Shown here one piece after another: positions 10,511-25,220 of a stretch of DNA of 64,000 nt. The translations under genes and the position numbers were made by a program. The notes beneath the pieces are model-generated. The model searched no databases. It was not told the DNA's origin and saw nothing but the letters and a program-made list of their open reading frames with translations. Positions within the stretch are counted from its first letter, which is position 1. The number at the start of each line of letters is the position of its first letter. The DNA is from Toxotes chatareus (taxonomy: Eukaryota; Chordata; Actinopteri; Toxotidae): contig CM028901.1 in the NCBI GenBank assembly GCA_016801885.1, positions 13,341,095 through 13,405,094 on the forward strand, written 5' to 3'.

Positions 10511-12281
10511 TCAGGAGAGCACCAAAGTTACCAGGATTCATCTTCTTGGAACCAGCAACGTCTGTACGAAACAGTAATCCATGGACGTGTTATTATTAAC
10601 CCCATTTAACACATTTTCTTGTAGCTTTATAAATCCCGGGCACTGTCAACCAACTGCATGTTTTCAATTAAGAAACTGAGACATCTCAGCTTTCAAGCTT
10701 TCCCTCCACCTTCTGTACAAACCACAGTTAGAAGATTTTCTAAATGACACTATTAGAGAAGGCCAACAAGCTGTCAGCGGAGAAAAAAAACTTCAACTCT
10801 GTTTGCCTTCTCTTTGACTATTAATCTGTGGCATTTTCCTATAAATAAATGTCTGCTAGTACTTGCACATGTTCACTGATGAATCACACAATAGTGGTTG
10901 AACCTTTAGTTGCTTAAAGGCTTTAAAAAGGCTTTAATATTTCCTCAATACTGGCTCTCTAATGCCTGTAGCTCTTTCTTGGTAAAACATCTTAGGACTG
11001 ATGTGTTTTACATACTGGTTTGTCTGGAATAAATGGAAGGAGAGGTGGATAGTTAGCGTGAGAATTAATGCAAAAAAGAAAGAAAAACCACAAGCCATAA
11101 CCTGAGCTATAAAGTATCACCCCGTAAACATCAAACAGGATCTCAGGGGTGTGATTGTGCCAAAGATCCCTCCCCACCTGTGCTGTTAATATTCTGTCAG
11201 AAGTGAATGGATGGCTGTCAGGAGATATTCAATAAGTGAAAACCTGTTCAAACAACTCCTCCTAAATATAGACACACAATTCCCTAAAGTGATTAAAGTC
11301 ACATCTCAGCTTCAACACGCAGACACACACACACACACGCAGGTGGACAGAATGGGCCCAGATTTTGTCCTTCAGACAGAGCAGAGGTCTGGTTTGTGTG
11401 ATTGATGACCCAGACAATTCACATTACCCCCAGCGTCTCTTTTTCCTTCGTTCTGTCTTTGATTGTCTGTGTCCCACTGACTCTCTCCTCTTTTTCATCC
11501 TCAGCCTTGGTGCAAGAGCAGACATCCTAGCATGTTTACCACAAATTAGGATGAAAGGAGCATCTCTCCGAGGTTCACCGGGTCAACGCACATCACAAAC
11601 ACACGAGTCAGTGTGTGTTCTTGGAACTATTCACCAAACATCGTCTGCGAGACAGAGAAAGTCTGAAAGAAAAGACATGATGCTATCCAATTCCTGTCTC
11701 TCTTTATATATATATAATACATCTACAGAGACTTATAGTGTGGTGGTGAACTGGTAAGACACAAAGACACATACACACAAACTGTTACCAAGTATTACAT
11801 AACAGAACAATAAGTACAATGTAAAGGGGAGGAGTAACCTCTCTGTCAGCCTTGCACTGTTGTTATGATACAAACCCACACAAACACACACACACACACA
11901 CCCATGTCGGGCACTTGTAGTGAATTGTACTCCAGTCTGTGCTCTCAGCATGTCGCCGTATTTATGACTGTATGCTAATGAGATGCTAATTCTTTTCCAC
12001 CACCGGAGGAGATCAATGAGAATCAAGACTTGTCTCTATTTTTACTTTTCTTGCCTCGTCTCATTTGTCTCCTGACATCCCTCAGGGTGCCACAAAAAAC
12101 AAATTAGCATGATCAACTACATTTCCCACTGCGCTCCTGTAGAGAGGGAGCTTGTAGTTCTTTATGGATGATGCATGAGAGGAGGCTGATGCAGACAGAG
12201 AGCTCTTGCTCTGCCTCTATTTCTGGGAACCACACATGGACCAGATGCCTCTCTCTATGGAGAGAGCAGGGGTGTCGATTT

Positions 12282-12637
12282 GGGCTGCAGCTAATGATTA
12301 ACTTCATTATTAATGAGTGAATCAGTTATTCTTTGCTTCATCATTTGTTTGTTCTTTTAATAAATTAATCAATAGACAATTTTTCTTAAACAGTTTTCAC
12401 TTCACTTTTGAACATTTATGACGACAAATATGAGCATGTCCTGCTTTTCTCTGTCTTATGTGACAGAAAAGTGAATATCTTTGGAGTTTGGACTGTTGGT
12501 TGAACTAAATAAACAATTGTAAGGACATCACCTTGGGTTTTAGGAAACTGTGATTTTTTTTCTACAGACAACATAATTAAATGAGAAAATAACCAGCAGA
12601 TTAACAAATAATGAAAATTACCATAAGCTGTAACCCT
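12282..12637. mobile_element. short inverted-repeat (MITE-like) element, copy 1
   Basis: Begins GGGCTGCAGCTAATGATTA. Its end, read on the minus strand, is AGGGTTACAGCTTATGG. These ends are imperfect inverted repeats. The interior is AT-rich (TTAATCAATAGACAA and similar) and non-coding. The ends resemble a very common teleost element that opens GGGCTGCAACTAACGATTA; I infer membership by eye. Confidence 0.55.
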
Positions 12638-12671
12638 AAAAGAATCCACAAGACATTAATAAGCAAAGGCT

Positions 12672-12910
12672 TAGGCTTGTAACTTACAATTATTTTCTTT
12701 ATTGAATCTAACGATTATTTTTCAATTCATCTCTTAATTGTTTAGTATATAACGTCTGAAAATATTGAACATTTTGATCCAGAGAATATATGGAAATATG
12801 GCCATTGTGCATCAAAATGACATATGAATGATTTATCCATTATCAAAATAGTTGCTGATTGTTTCTGATAATCAACTGATTACGTATTTGACTAACTGTT
12901 GAAGCTCCGC
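12672..12910. mobile_element. short inverted-repeat (MITE-like) element, copy 2
   Basis: Directly follows copy 1 and has the same architecture: GCTTGTAACTTACAATTATT at the left, and TTATCAAAATAGTTGCTGAT followed by TAACTGTTGAAGCTC at the right. It is more degenerate. No coding capacity. Confidence 0.45.
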
Positions 12911-13917
12911 ATAGGCTATAAAACATTACTGGTTCCCCATGGTCAGGGCCACTGCTACCTTTGTCAAACAATCCCCCACTCTGTCCATCACTTGAACTCA
13001 CTTTATTAAGAAACTGAATTGTTTTTAAAACGCAAACATAAAACGTCTTTCTAAACATAACCTTACACTGTAGTACCAATATAGTGTTAATTATTTACAG
13101 AAGTGATGCCTCTGCCATCGCTGTGTGAAGCTAGATGTGAACTCTGAGGAGTGTAAATACTGAGGGTGAATTACAACATGCCCACAAGTGGATAAGTCAG
13201 CATCTTTTTACCAAGGAGTGATTCATCTTCTGGAGAAAGGACTATCTTTGATGTTGCCCACAAACTTGCTGTCTGATTGGCTGGCTGCCATTGAGCAGGA
13301 GGATAATCAAAGGTCAATGAAAAACCTAATGTTGACAAGATGACAAGCAGAAAAACTGTGTGTGTGTGTGCGTGCGTGCGCATGTGTGTGTGTGAGATAG
13401 AGTGCAGAGGGAGAGAGAGCACACAGTGAGCGCTTTGTCGCGCCGTGTGAATTCACTACTGTATACTAAAATTTAACGGCCACTGGATTACAGTCTGCCC
13501 TGACACACACGATCCTCTGTAAACCCCTCAAAAACACACATACAAACACATACACACACTTTTAACCCACAAATCCTTTCCCTCCTTCCAAACATCCTCT
13601 TTTTTGCCTCCTCTTTTGCAGATTAACCATAGACTGGGTTCTAAGTCTAAAAATGTCATTTTATCTGGAAATATCTGAACATGATAACATATTTTCTTAC
13701 GACTGGCCTGACTATAAATACTACGGCGAAACTCCAGTTGAGGTATTTAATTGTGTTGTAGTGTTTTTGGGTGAATTTTCTCTTCTACCAAACACAAAAG
13801 GTGAGTCTCACCACACAGACACATCACTTCTCTGTGCTCTGCAGTGCTCTGGGACCGGAGAAAGTGGCACAGCAGCTAAATATAGAGTGGCCAGGTCACA
13901 CCCACCTCACACTCTCT

Positions 13918-13920
<3 letters not shown>

Positions 13921-13965
<45 letters not shown>
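13921..13965 (+). repeat. CA microsatellite
   Basis: About 45 bp of uninterrupted alternating AC in trio intron 1. Confidence 0.97.
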
Positions 13966-13968
<3 letters not shown>

Positions 13969-16900
13969 AGACAAACACCTACACAGGAGAAGGATGAGAA
14001 GAAGAAAAAAGCAAAAGTGGACAAGGAAAAGACACACGACAAAAATTTTTGTGGCACAATGAGACGTGTCATTGTGTCGTAACTAGGCTGAGAGGGAAAC
14101 TGAGTATATGCAAGAGAGAGTGGGGAGGGAATACAGGGGAAGGCAGAGAGTGAGGGAGGGAATGTGAGAAAGAGTGTGCAAAAGGAAAGCAGAAAGGGAG
14201 CGGGTAGGAGATGACAGCTGGACAGCCACACAGAGGGAGGGAAAGACATAGATGGTAATAGTGTATGAACCAATCAGTCACAGTCAAACCTGTCAAACAC
14301 ATACTCATTTCATTCCCTCATTCCTTCCCTCTATTTGTCTACTGCTCGAGTTCTATGGAGAAATCCAAACTAAACTAAATCCACTTCCCACTGCTGGAAC
14401 TGACGGATGAGAAGGAAGAGTAGAAAGCATAAATAAGGGAAATGACCTCATCTATAATTGCCGCACACTCAACCCACGCACACCCCCCAGACATGCCATT
14501 GTACCTGTCAGGTGGATGAGGGCGGAGCCTGTCTGGGCATACAGCCACTTGTGATTGGCTCCCCAGCAAGTCATGCTTGATAACTGTCCCACAAATTGTA
14601 AAAAAAAAAAAAATCCATAAATTGCTGTGGATTTGACTTCATTTGCTGACGGAGCAACGCAGTCCGCTGCTACCATCAGCTAATGATAGACTGACGGGCC
14701 GATGTGCTGAAGGGATCCCAATCCACTGTGGGCACAGTCGCAGCAGCTGAGGCTAATCCTGGGATTCCTGAGGGGAGATATTCCAATCCAGCAGACAACC
14801 AAAACCACCCATTCTGGTGCTGTCTACACGTTCATATGGAAAAGCTGGTGCAAACATTTCCAAGCAGAGACAGAGCTATCAGTACAGACTATTTCAGTGT
14901 GGATGTGAGGCATCGGTGTGCACTTCATGTGGGCATTAGGTGAGCTGCTAATCTGCCTGTCTTTTGGAGAGGCAGGTCCCTCCAGGTAATCCTCGATGTG
15001 TAGGAGGGGTAACGATTATAATATGCCTGCACTGCATTTATGCATCCTGAGAAGCCGCTTAGCGTCAGGAGGGAGACTCGAGACTGATGGGGAAAACCCT
15101 TACAGTGCAGGAGAGGCTTAGATATAAAATCAAACACACCTCAAAGACTTTCATTCCCTGCTATCACTCCAGTGGGGCCACTCAGCAGCCAAGAGTGTCA
15201 CACTGTGGTTGTAGTGTTCAGCTTACACGTCTGTATGTGTCTAAATGTATCAGTGTTCAGATATTTAACCCACACTACATCATGAAGGTAAGAAAGTGCA
15301 CTGTGCACAAATATGTAACTCCACACTACGATCACAGTTTCAATGCTTAGGACTGAATACAGCGTAAGCCCAGAACTGCTGTGGTTGCTTGTAATTATCT
15401 CAAGGTCAGAACTTCATTAAGACCTAATGGTCCCACTATTAAGAGATAATGGTTTTATGGCGCTCACTTTTGTTTTTAAAGGTCTGATATCCTGAGAAAG
15501 TATTTCTGTTGTTATGTGTAACTATCAGACACTGTTCCCTCACAATTATTTTAAAACCCCTCATTAACAGAATCGAGCTTCCAAACTGCTATGGTAACTG
15601 TTTATAGTTCAACTTACACAACTGATCATGTAAGAAAAAGAAACCACATTTGACCCCAGATCACTTTCTACTGTAATAAATACTGAGTTTATCTACTATA
15701 GACAGCATCCAACTAATCTTTATCTGTGACAGAAAACTGTAAAGATTATTTTCACCAGTTAAGAAACATTATGGCTGATAAACAATGTTTTCGTCATGAT
15801 GGCTATGATATCTTACGAAAACTAAATAACTCAATTGTTGATCGCCATTAAGAAAAACCTCATTATGAAAAATTTTTTTGGGTTTTTTTAATTTTCTTAA
15901 TGCAGTAAAGAAGAAAACCTTAATGGGAGTAGATGATAGTGCAGCAAATACTTTGGTAAACAGATCTAACCATCACTTACCATTTCTGGACACTGGACAA
16001 GACACCAGTGTGTGTGTTTTCACACTGACTATCTGATGTCTCAACATATTGATGCTGAGAGGATCAGCTGAGGAGGCTCATATTACCTAACCAATGATGT
16101 TTAAATTCAGGAATTCAGAGAAGCAGAAGTCCATCTCCGAGCCCAAACTTCCCAACAATAATATACTTTCCAAAAGCTGAGGTGAACAGCGTTCTCCTGG
16201 AAGCTCATCAGTCCTGTACGATCATATTTTCTTAACCCGAAGTCAGTCCCAATATCTCCTGGGTCACTAGTCCTGTATGAGGTCGGCAGTGGTAAAACAC
16301 AGCAACGCTGCTACACCCCTCAGTGAGAAGGGCCAAGGGATGAGAGGGAAATGCCAGAAATGTTCATCACCCTTTGCTATATGGAGACCACCACCTCAAC
16401 TCAGAGATCGTTCCACGTCAGGACTGTTACTGGGTCTTGCGTGTGTGTGTGTCAACAAATGTCAACACTCTGCACACACCTCAGAGACTTGAGACTTGTA
16501 GGGGCCTCCCAGAGGTCAAGTGGGCATTAGACTGGCTGATACAACAAAGCAGTTTACTCAACAACACTACTACAAGTCTACCCCAGAGAGATTGTGACAA
16601 ATACCTCAGGGAGGGGTGGGAGTGAGTGTGTTTCTGTGTTTGAAAAAAAAAAAAAAAAACAGAGAGAGAATGCAACAGCTGCCTGGACCCGGACAGATGG
16701 GATGGGTGGTGGTATGGGTGGTCAGTCATCGAAGGGAGGGGAAAAGTTGCCTACATACCACAAAAACACACACACACACACACACTCACACACTCACATG
16801 GCGTCTGATTAAAGAGCAGTTCCATCCAGGCGTAATCTCATAATGGCTCCCCCGCAGCTGACTTGGACACATCACTTCTAAACCAGCTGTTACGGGTCAA

Positions 16901-19900
16901 GAGAAACCAGAACCGTGCACATGTGGGTGCATCCCTGCATAGTCGAGCACTTCCCACATTCACGGCGTGCCAGAAATTCCCTGCTGAGGGATGTGTGGGA
17001 ATGGCAGGAATTCCTTGAGGCTGAATGAGTGGACAGGAATAGGGCGTCCGTGACCTGGACCCCTGACCTACATCCTGACCACCGACACTCTAAGAAGCGC
17101 GGTTAGAAAGAAATAGACACTGGGCAGTGTATGAATGTGTTAATGTTTCCCATGGTGGAAACTGTTGTTTCAGAGGCACTGCTACAGTTTCCGACAAGAA
17201 CAAACAGGCTACAACACCCCAAAACAATTCCAATGCCAATTCAAGAAGGCATACGAAAACACACACACAACAAATACAACAACGGAAATGTGCTGCAAAT
17301 GAAAAATGCACCGAGGGAACCCCAGAGACAGAGACCAGACCTATGGGCCAGACGAGAGAGTGTGTGGGAAGAATGGTGGAGCAAAGGCCAAATGTTAAAA
17401 AAAAAAAAAAAAAAACACATACCTTTTCATATCTGTTCATCTTTCTTCCCATGTACTCGCTCATCTGGTTCGTATGTCTGGTCTCTGTCTCTCGAGTCAG
17501 ATGCTCAAGCTTGAGCTTGAATTTTGCTCTTGTGTTTTTCTTTACATGGTCCCATGCACTCCGCTTCAACATATGGAATAATCCAAAGCTTGACTGGGCT
17601 GCCATGCCTGGTTACAGTTGCTAAGGTATGATTGGACAATCACTCTTTGAGACAGGGCTTTAGCGAACAGCCAATTAATGCCAACGTGCTTTGTGTCTTA
17701 CTGGATACAACAAAACTATTTGGACACGTGTCTGTGACATTACTGTATCTTTAAGAGGCTATACTCCCTCTAAATATAAATTGCCAGTAAGTGACAGATA
17801 AATGTCTTTATGACTGATGCAGGTGTCACTCTTCCTGTGTTCATCAGTTTCATTCTCTTGTTGTATTTCCCTCAACAGACTCATCTGCTTGACTTCTTTG
17901 TTTGACATGTTCCACCTCTTTCTTTCATATCATGATCCCTCCGTCCTCTTCTTCCTCTCTTTCTCTATACTATAAAGGCCATTTTTGTGCTTTGTGTCTT
18001 TATTCACAGCCAGCAGCACTGTCTTCTTTATCTCCTCCTGTCTGAACTGACATGAGCTTCACTTTACTACTGACTGGGAGCTTCAACATGCCTCTCCGTC
18101 CTGGTAGAGCAGCTCTGGTTGGCTGCCACACAGCTCCATGCTGCTCTACTGGATAATGCAGAGACAAGAAGGGCTGATCTGATTGGCTGTTGCGAACAGA
18201 CACAGCTGTGCTACTCCAACAATGCACCAACTGCGGGTACAGCTGGCACTGCCTATGCCACTGTACACTGTACACACACAGACATGTGGGTAACTAGTTA
18301 ACAAGAAAGAACATGTAATTACAGCCTATTGTTTCATCTGATGATAGAGCAATATGTATTCATATTTTTTAGCAGCCATTTGTGCCAATTCACTATCAAT
18401 CTGGGACGCTGCAACTCTCCACTCACAGCTCTTTAAAACAAAGGGAGACAGGTTTCACAGCCTATTTTTTTACAGTCTGACACCCCTGAAGTTGTTGAGT
18501 GAAATCCCTATCGACAACACTGGAATGATTTCTCAGGCCAAACATATGCTTTGACCCAAGAGAGACAGTGTGGACTGAAAGATGCGATTTTTAAAAGAGA
18601 CATTTGTGTAGCACTTATTTCATGCTGCATTAAAAATCAGGCCTTGTCCATAAAAAAACAGGGTATCATTATCTAGAAACATCAAGCTGACAGCATAAGC
18701 GATTGAACAGTGCAGCCCGGGTGTTTGTTTCCAGTCCACTTCAACTCTCTGTGTCCTTCCATTTTCCTCTTTTTTTGTCCCCAAATCTGAGATTTGGACC
18801 GGGAGACAGGGAGAGAGAGAGCGAGAAAGAGCACCATCTTTCCTCCACCTCTTTCTGTTCTCTCCATCCGTCCAGACCTCTAATAGCAGGGTAGGCTAAC
18901 CGAGCGAGAATCAGGCCAGGGTTACCCCAGCGACCCAAACACAGCAGGGGAGGAGGGGAGAGGGAGAAGAAATAAAGACAGAGTGAGAGAAGAGAGAGAA
19001 AAGAAGTTTTGTTATTGGTGCCAAGTGTTCATTCGTCCGGGTCTTTTAATGCCACCTGATCTCGTTCTGACGAAGTGTGACGAGGCAGAGAAAGAACACT
19101 GTTATTAACACGGAGTTTCACACATAAAAATCTAATATCTCTATGACAGAGAGCATTAAAAGCGACTAATTTTACTTCCGTTCTCATTTCCCTCCTGTCA
19201 CTAACGGAGATTCAGTGCAACACACTGTGAACTGTGTGACACTGTTGTCTTGTTTAAAGCTGTCGAGTCCTGCTGCAGTTCACTGTCAACAGCCAAATGC
19301 AGCTCTGCCTTTTTCTGCTTCAGACTCTCCAATCTGCACAAACACGCCATCTGGAGGTGACGCCGACAAGAAATTTCAGCTTGCAGAACGCAATCGATTA
19401 CTGAAGATTTACACAAACTCGACCACCAGGGAGACAGAGAGTGGAAATAAGTAGAGAGAGAGAGAGAGTGATGGACAATGGACAAGCCCCACAACACTCC
19501 CTCCTAGCAAAGTGCTCCTCAGCACATCTGTCAAGGTCCAAAGGCATTAACATTATTACATAACAGCACTGCCCCCACCTTGCCTTGCAACCCACTCCTC
19601 AGCCACCCAGTCAGACCAGTGGCTGAGGAGGCCAGTTCAACAGATGGACAGGCTTAATCCCCTGCACCCCCCTCTAAACCAGGAAGTGATAACTGGCAAG
19701 CACCAGAGAGCTTAAGAAAAACACTGCCCTGACAGCTTTATACAGACAGGCCAAACAGTAGCAACGAAGCCAAGTATTGTCTAGATATAATTGCATTCAT
19801 GTTGTTTTCATCGCCTTTTTCTGCAGGCGCTGGAGCTGCCTCCATTAAGGCCCCGGGGCTTTGGAGCAACCTGCCAACTCACTGTCCTCTTTTATATCTA

Positions 19901-21005
19901 GGGTTTGAGGGTTTTGATTTATCAAGGCTGATATTGCAAACGTTTTTAAACTAAAACTATTTAAAGTCATAAATGTGTGTGTGTCACTTCTTTTCAGACT
20001 GGAAAGCCTAGTCCGTGAAACATTAAGACTTCCCACTGAAGCACAGGGGAGTAATAATCTTAAATATCAAAGTGGTAATATGGCTCCTCAAAATGTCACA
20101 TCAGCAGAAGACAGAACTGACTGGCAAACATCAGCCCCCTTATATGACGAAACAAACCACCATCATCACATACTCTTAGGCTCGGTCTATAAAGTGACAA
20201 TGAATAAGGGATACCAAATATGACTGAGAGGAAAAGAAACAAAAGAAATGTCATTTTAGCATGATGGAGAGGCAAACTGCGTGAATAAATCATAATGGAG
20301 GAGAGAGAAGAAGCGACAGAAAATATCAAATTTCAAAACCAATGGTAATGGACAGAGGGGCTGCAGGAAGCAGACGGACGGGGAATGAAAGCGACAGACG
20401 TCATCCATCTCAGCTCATCACAGAGAGGCTGCTGTCGCCACAGAGGTGGGCACTAGGCACAGGTAGCCAAACATGGCAAGGGGAACAATGGCTTCTGATG
20501 GCGGAGAGAGAGGGAGGAGGTGAGAAGGAGTCGTGGAGACGAAGGAGAGAAGGACAGTCGAGCAGATGCACTGGTGAGAAATAATGGTGACAGTGACCTG
20601 TCTTTGTCACTGGGAATACTGGAATATTGATTGCATGTGCACGTGTGTGACACTCTTATTTTAACTATTAATAAAATACATACCCCTCTAACACCATGGT
20701 GAGGATGGAAAAAAAAACAGCTGCACAGTTTGATTTGCAGTGATTTGCTGTGTACAGTGTGTTTGGGTCGGTGTATGCATGAATGTTTACCTGCTATCTG
20801 ACTCGATACATCTCCTTTTGGCTCTTTAGGGAGGGATCCATCTGTAGGCACAAAAAAAAGAAAAACATTAAATAAAAAAAAAGAATAAAATTGCATTCTG
20901 CTTCTGAATTGGTTAATACAACATACATGGAATAGGTTTTATTACAATGCAATTTATTCTGTGCAATTAATGGATTATTGTGCCAACAAAGGAGAAATTT
21001 AATAT

Positions 21006-21350
21006 CTAAGCAGTGGTGCTTGGAGCTAAGTGCTAACATTTTCACGCTAACCTGCACGCACTGAAAATGCTAACATTCTAAACAAGTGTAAGGTTTATTT
21101 TGTTTCCCATTTTAATTTAGCAAGTTAGCATGCTAACATTTGCTAGTAGCACTCAAAACAAAGTCCAGCCAAGGCTAATGGGATTTGAATTAGTTTTGAA
21201 GGTGTTTTGGTCATAAACCGAACAGGACAAATTAAAATCTCAGGGCTGGTACTGGCATAGAATACCAAGCCCAGGGATCACCCAAGACCTTATAGCTCAT
21301 CCTGAGGGAGACATAAAGCTCTGTACCAAATTTCATGGCAGAGACTATAA
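21006..21350 (+). repeat. dispersed repeat, copy 2
   Basis: Diverged copy of the sequence at 10141-10510, in the same orientation. Shared blocks include GGTGCTTGGAGCTAAG, GCTAACATTTGCTA, TTTTGGTCATAAACC, GGGATCACC and TGTACCAAATTTCATGGCA. No coding capacity. Confidence 0.65.
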
Positions 21351-23339
21351 GAGGTAATGGCACTGCTTTACAGGGAGGAGGGTAGGGCTGTCACAGTGTG
21401 AAGGAATTTCCCCTGCAGTGGTTCAGGGTGGCTGAACAGCACAAAAATGTGGTATTACTTTAATTTTTTTTTTCATTAGAAAATACTGTTGCTTTTTAAA
21501 TGACAAAGATGACACATTTTTAATCCAAGTTAAAGACTTGTTTATTGTGAAGTCCTTTTTTTCACTGATGCCAGTGCAGTTTCTTTGTGACTCTCATTGG
21601 CTCGGCTCTTTACACACGGTTTAATATCACAGCTTATAATTGGCAGAGACAGAGTCAATATGGCTGCCATTAATCTCATTCATCAGAACACAATAACAGA
21701 TGTTTTTACTGTAAATAATAGATGAATATGGACACAAGACACTGATTTATCAATTGCATCTTTTTTTCCGGGAAATACTGAAAAATAGCACCAAGCTCCA
21801 TGATTGATTATAAAGCCCCTGGAAAGATTATAATCGCAAATTGCTGCTTGTTGTGAAGAAAACACAGTGCCCTAAAGGACCATTTTTCACAATAATCCCT
21901 ACATAAATCCAGTACAGAAATAACTATCAGACTCAGGGTTTCAAAATAAGGTTTCTGAAATGGTTAAAGGCAGAGTGAAATCTCCAACATTAGCTTATTC
22001 AGTAAAGCAAAAAAAAAAAAAAAAGTCACAGGAAACAGGTTTATGAAAAAACAGTCTTAATTTTCAGAAATCTGAGCACACCTAATGCCACTGGTGAGAG
22101 CCAAGAAGCTTACCACTTGTCTCAACCACGTTCTCCTTCATTTATAATTTTTATACCACGTTACCACCAGTTTGAAATTTTTCCATGTTCTTACACAACA
22201 TGTTCTGCTTACACTGGACCAGTGCGTGCAGGAGTCATCTTCTCATCACCCTATAACTCATGACCCAGGCCCACTGGTCTCTCAGCCAATACAACAATTG
22301 GCCCATTGATCTGGGCTTATAGCTTATGTGTGAGAGAAGTTGCTGCTGTGACTGAGGGTGAGATGCAGTCAGTGTCCTGTGCTGTCTACATGTAAACAGG
22401 CTGGGCGCTCGACTGGCTGACTCAGTGACACATGCTCCCTCTGTTCTGACTCAGGCTAACTCCTTCCTGTTTAACTTCACAGACTGCTGCATTAAGGCAG
22501 ACAGAAGCTGGTGGTTGTACAGAATATAGGTTCTGTACTGTTAAGTATCTGACAGCATGTAGTAGGATATAGTCACATTTTTATATTAAAGACATATGCT
22601 ACATGTAGTATACAATCCAAGCAGAGCACATTTTCTTTCCTGGATTAAAAAAAAATCCAGGATATTTTGTGGCAGAAATAGCTGAGAGTCACAATGAAGT
22701 AATTTCTTGAGTCACACCTACAAGAGTAAAGTTTTCATTAAAGCAACAGTATAACCTGCTCTTCGGTTCTCAGTTGACAATACTTTCTTTTTCGTTTGAA
22801 TAAGCAACGGTCCTCTAAAACGATGCTGCGTCGTGTGGATAAAAAGTTGAATCAAGTTCAGCTTTTTATGCAACTGAACGTGATATCATCAGGCGATGTG
22901 CTGCATTGGCCACTCACGTAGGGTGACCGAAGACTCGCACTGGAAGTAAGAGTCTTGTTTACCATGAAGAATTGTTTCTTTCTGCTGTTTACCAAGAAAC
23001 TGTGAACACAGAAGACAAACTCATCTCCACCACGATGACCTTTCCAGAGTTGTACAACTCTGGCATGAAGGATTACAAAGACATACATCACTGTGCAGTC
23101 ACTTGGCGTCGAACGTGGCCTTAGGCTGACAAGGCTCATCCATATTTATTTACTTTTTCAGACGCTTCCATTTTATTCTCTGCCAAGTCAGATACATCGA
23201 AGCTTCCCGAAGCATCTTGAGTTTCCCAGTTGTAAACATAGCACTCACATCAACACGACTTGGATGTTGATGTGAATGCCATGTACAAGCTGAAAACTTT
23301 TATTCACAGTAACACTTATATGGTCTAAATGCAACAGGG

Positions 23340-23450
23340 CTGGTTTACACTAGAAGTAGGGGGACTGTCTGTCAACAGAGGGTCCAGGGTCAAGACCCTC
23401 TCACCAGTACATATCTGCCCTTGAGCAAGAAATGTAACTCCTTTTAGCTT
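23340..23450 (+). mobile_element. possible degenerate SINE fragment
   Basis: Contains a B-box-like AGGGTCAAGACCCT and a downstream TGCCCTTGAGCAAGAAA, a combination that recurs in tRNA-derived fish SINEs. The A box and target duplications are not clear, so this is a weak call. Confidence 0.3.
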
Positions 23451-25172
23451 CATATATAACAGCCCATGACCTCTGACCTTCAGTCATTATCCTTGTATGT
23501 ATTAAATCACCCAGCTGTTTCCATTTATCAGCTGATTCGGTCACTGTGAGACAATAGTTGTCTACATGACAACTGGTTATTGTCTGCAGTAGCTGAAGGA
23601 GTGGACTCTCTTACCAGACAGCTGTGGTTTAGCAACATTTTGCCAATGGCAATTTCCGTTAATGAACATATAGCAGCACAGTGCACGTAAAACTACACAT
23701 GAGCAAACTTTCTGGCAACAACTGACAGTGCCACAGGGGCGAATATTCACAGGAATAAAGCTCTCACGCACAAACACAGCATGGGAAAGGAGAGCTGAGC
23801 CCTAAAGAGAAGCACAACGATCTCAAGAGAATTTTCTCTAAAGCCGTGTACCTGGGAGAACTTCACAGAGAATGAATGAGATGAAGGAGAAAGCAGGGAA
23901 AAAAGGAAGGCGAGAGAGAGACCAAACACCCACATACTTCACATATTTGCAATGCCAAAGATGTCCACTTAAGCCACAGTGTGCAACAACGTAATACCAG
24001 ACTACAGTGGTGGTTGCCCACATCTTATCACAATCTAAACAATAAGACTTGTGGCCGAGCCAGAAATCAAACATGTGTGGACAAAAAGGAGATAAAACAC
24101 AATGTCTGTGTGCATGAAGAGACACAGATACACACGCAGTCATGAACGGAGGCTTTTCCTCTGAGATGCGGCCGTTAGAGCAGCGCGCTAATCCAATCAC
24201 ACACACCGACGTGCATACACACCGAGCCAAGTTTGTTACAGACCATAGTAGGATAAGCCCACCGCTAAAATGTCAGCTGAGCTGTTTGGATAAAGTTAAA
24301 CAGATCTCACACACACACATCTAACAGCCGGTGAGGAAATGACAAAGCAAAAAAAAATACAACAGGCCCAACTCCCCAAAAACACGCAAACACTCAGATA
24401 CAGTGAACTCACCTAAACCTCAGCTCTGCTGAACACTGCCTATACTGTATCCTAAACTGAGCTCCCTTCCACAGACAGCTCTCTCTTGTCCTAACACACA
24501 CTGAGCCTGAATTAACACAAGACCACCCTTTCTGTGGGCCCCTGCCTTCCCCTTCTCGTCAGGCACACTCATCGTTTGACTCACACACAAATAGGAAAGA
24601 CCCCCTTTCATTTAAAAATACCTATTGTCTGGCTCACGCGGACTGAAATGAGGTGTGAGGCACAAAAACAATGAGTAATACCCTGCTGTCAAAGTCGTCT
24701 TCTGGAGTGCAGCGGTATATGTTGCTGTAGGGGTTTAGCAAACATTTAAATGTCAAAGACCATAGACAACACATTTAACAACATCTCACCCATCCATCCA
24801 TCTCTCAGAGCTGTAGGTGCTGATATAACAATGAGAGAGAGAGAGAAACTTGTAGGATGCATGATGTCAACCTCTGAAACTATTTTTCAAAGCAGTCAGG
24901 TGGAAGGGGATACAGAGGTTAAAGTGATAATGAAAGAGTTTTGTGTGTTTGTTATCTTGTTCTCTGTTTTTGGAACTCAATGCTCATTGCTGTGGTATTT
25001 ATGCACGGCACTTCCCAGAGAGAGAGAGAGAACATCTTAGTTAAACAATGTGATCGCTGCTGTGACGTCGCTTTCGATTTCTGTGAAAGCCTGAGTTTCT
25101 GCTGTTCGCGCTCTTTTCTTTGTTAGCTCAGCTATGATGATGGACATCACTGGCCTGCCGGCCTTTGTTTTC

Positions 25173-25220
25173 AGAATCGGAATCAGAATAACTTTATTAA
25201 TCCCCGTAGGGAAATTCTTA
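25173..25220 (+). repeat. retroelement-tail-like motif (AATCAGAATAACTTTATTAA)
   Basis: The sequence GGAATCAGAATAACTTTATT followed by the small inverted repeat TCCCCGTAGGGA closely resembles a segment very common in teleost genomes that I associate with retroelement tails. Only about 50 bp is recognisable. Confidence 0.4.

Noticed and set aside
17090..17624. Frames of up to 171 codons on both strands
   Set aside because: Low-complexity runs (poly-Lys/poly-Phe from A/T tracts) and no family resemblance.
21385..21620. DNA transposon beginning AGGGCTGTCACAGTG
   Set aside because: The left end looks like a common fish element, but I could not find a matching inverted right end or a target duplication.
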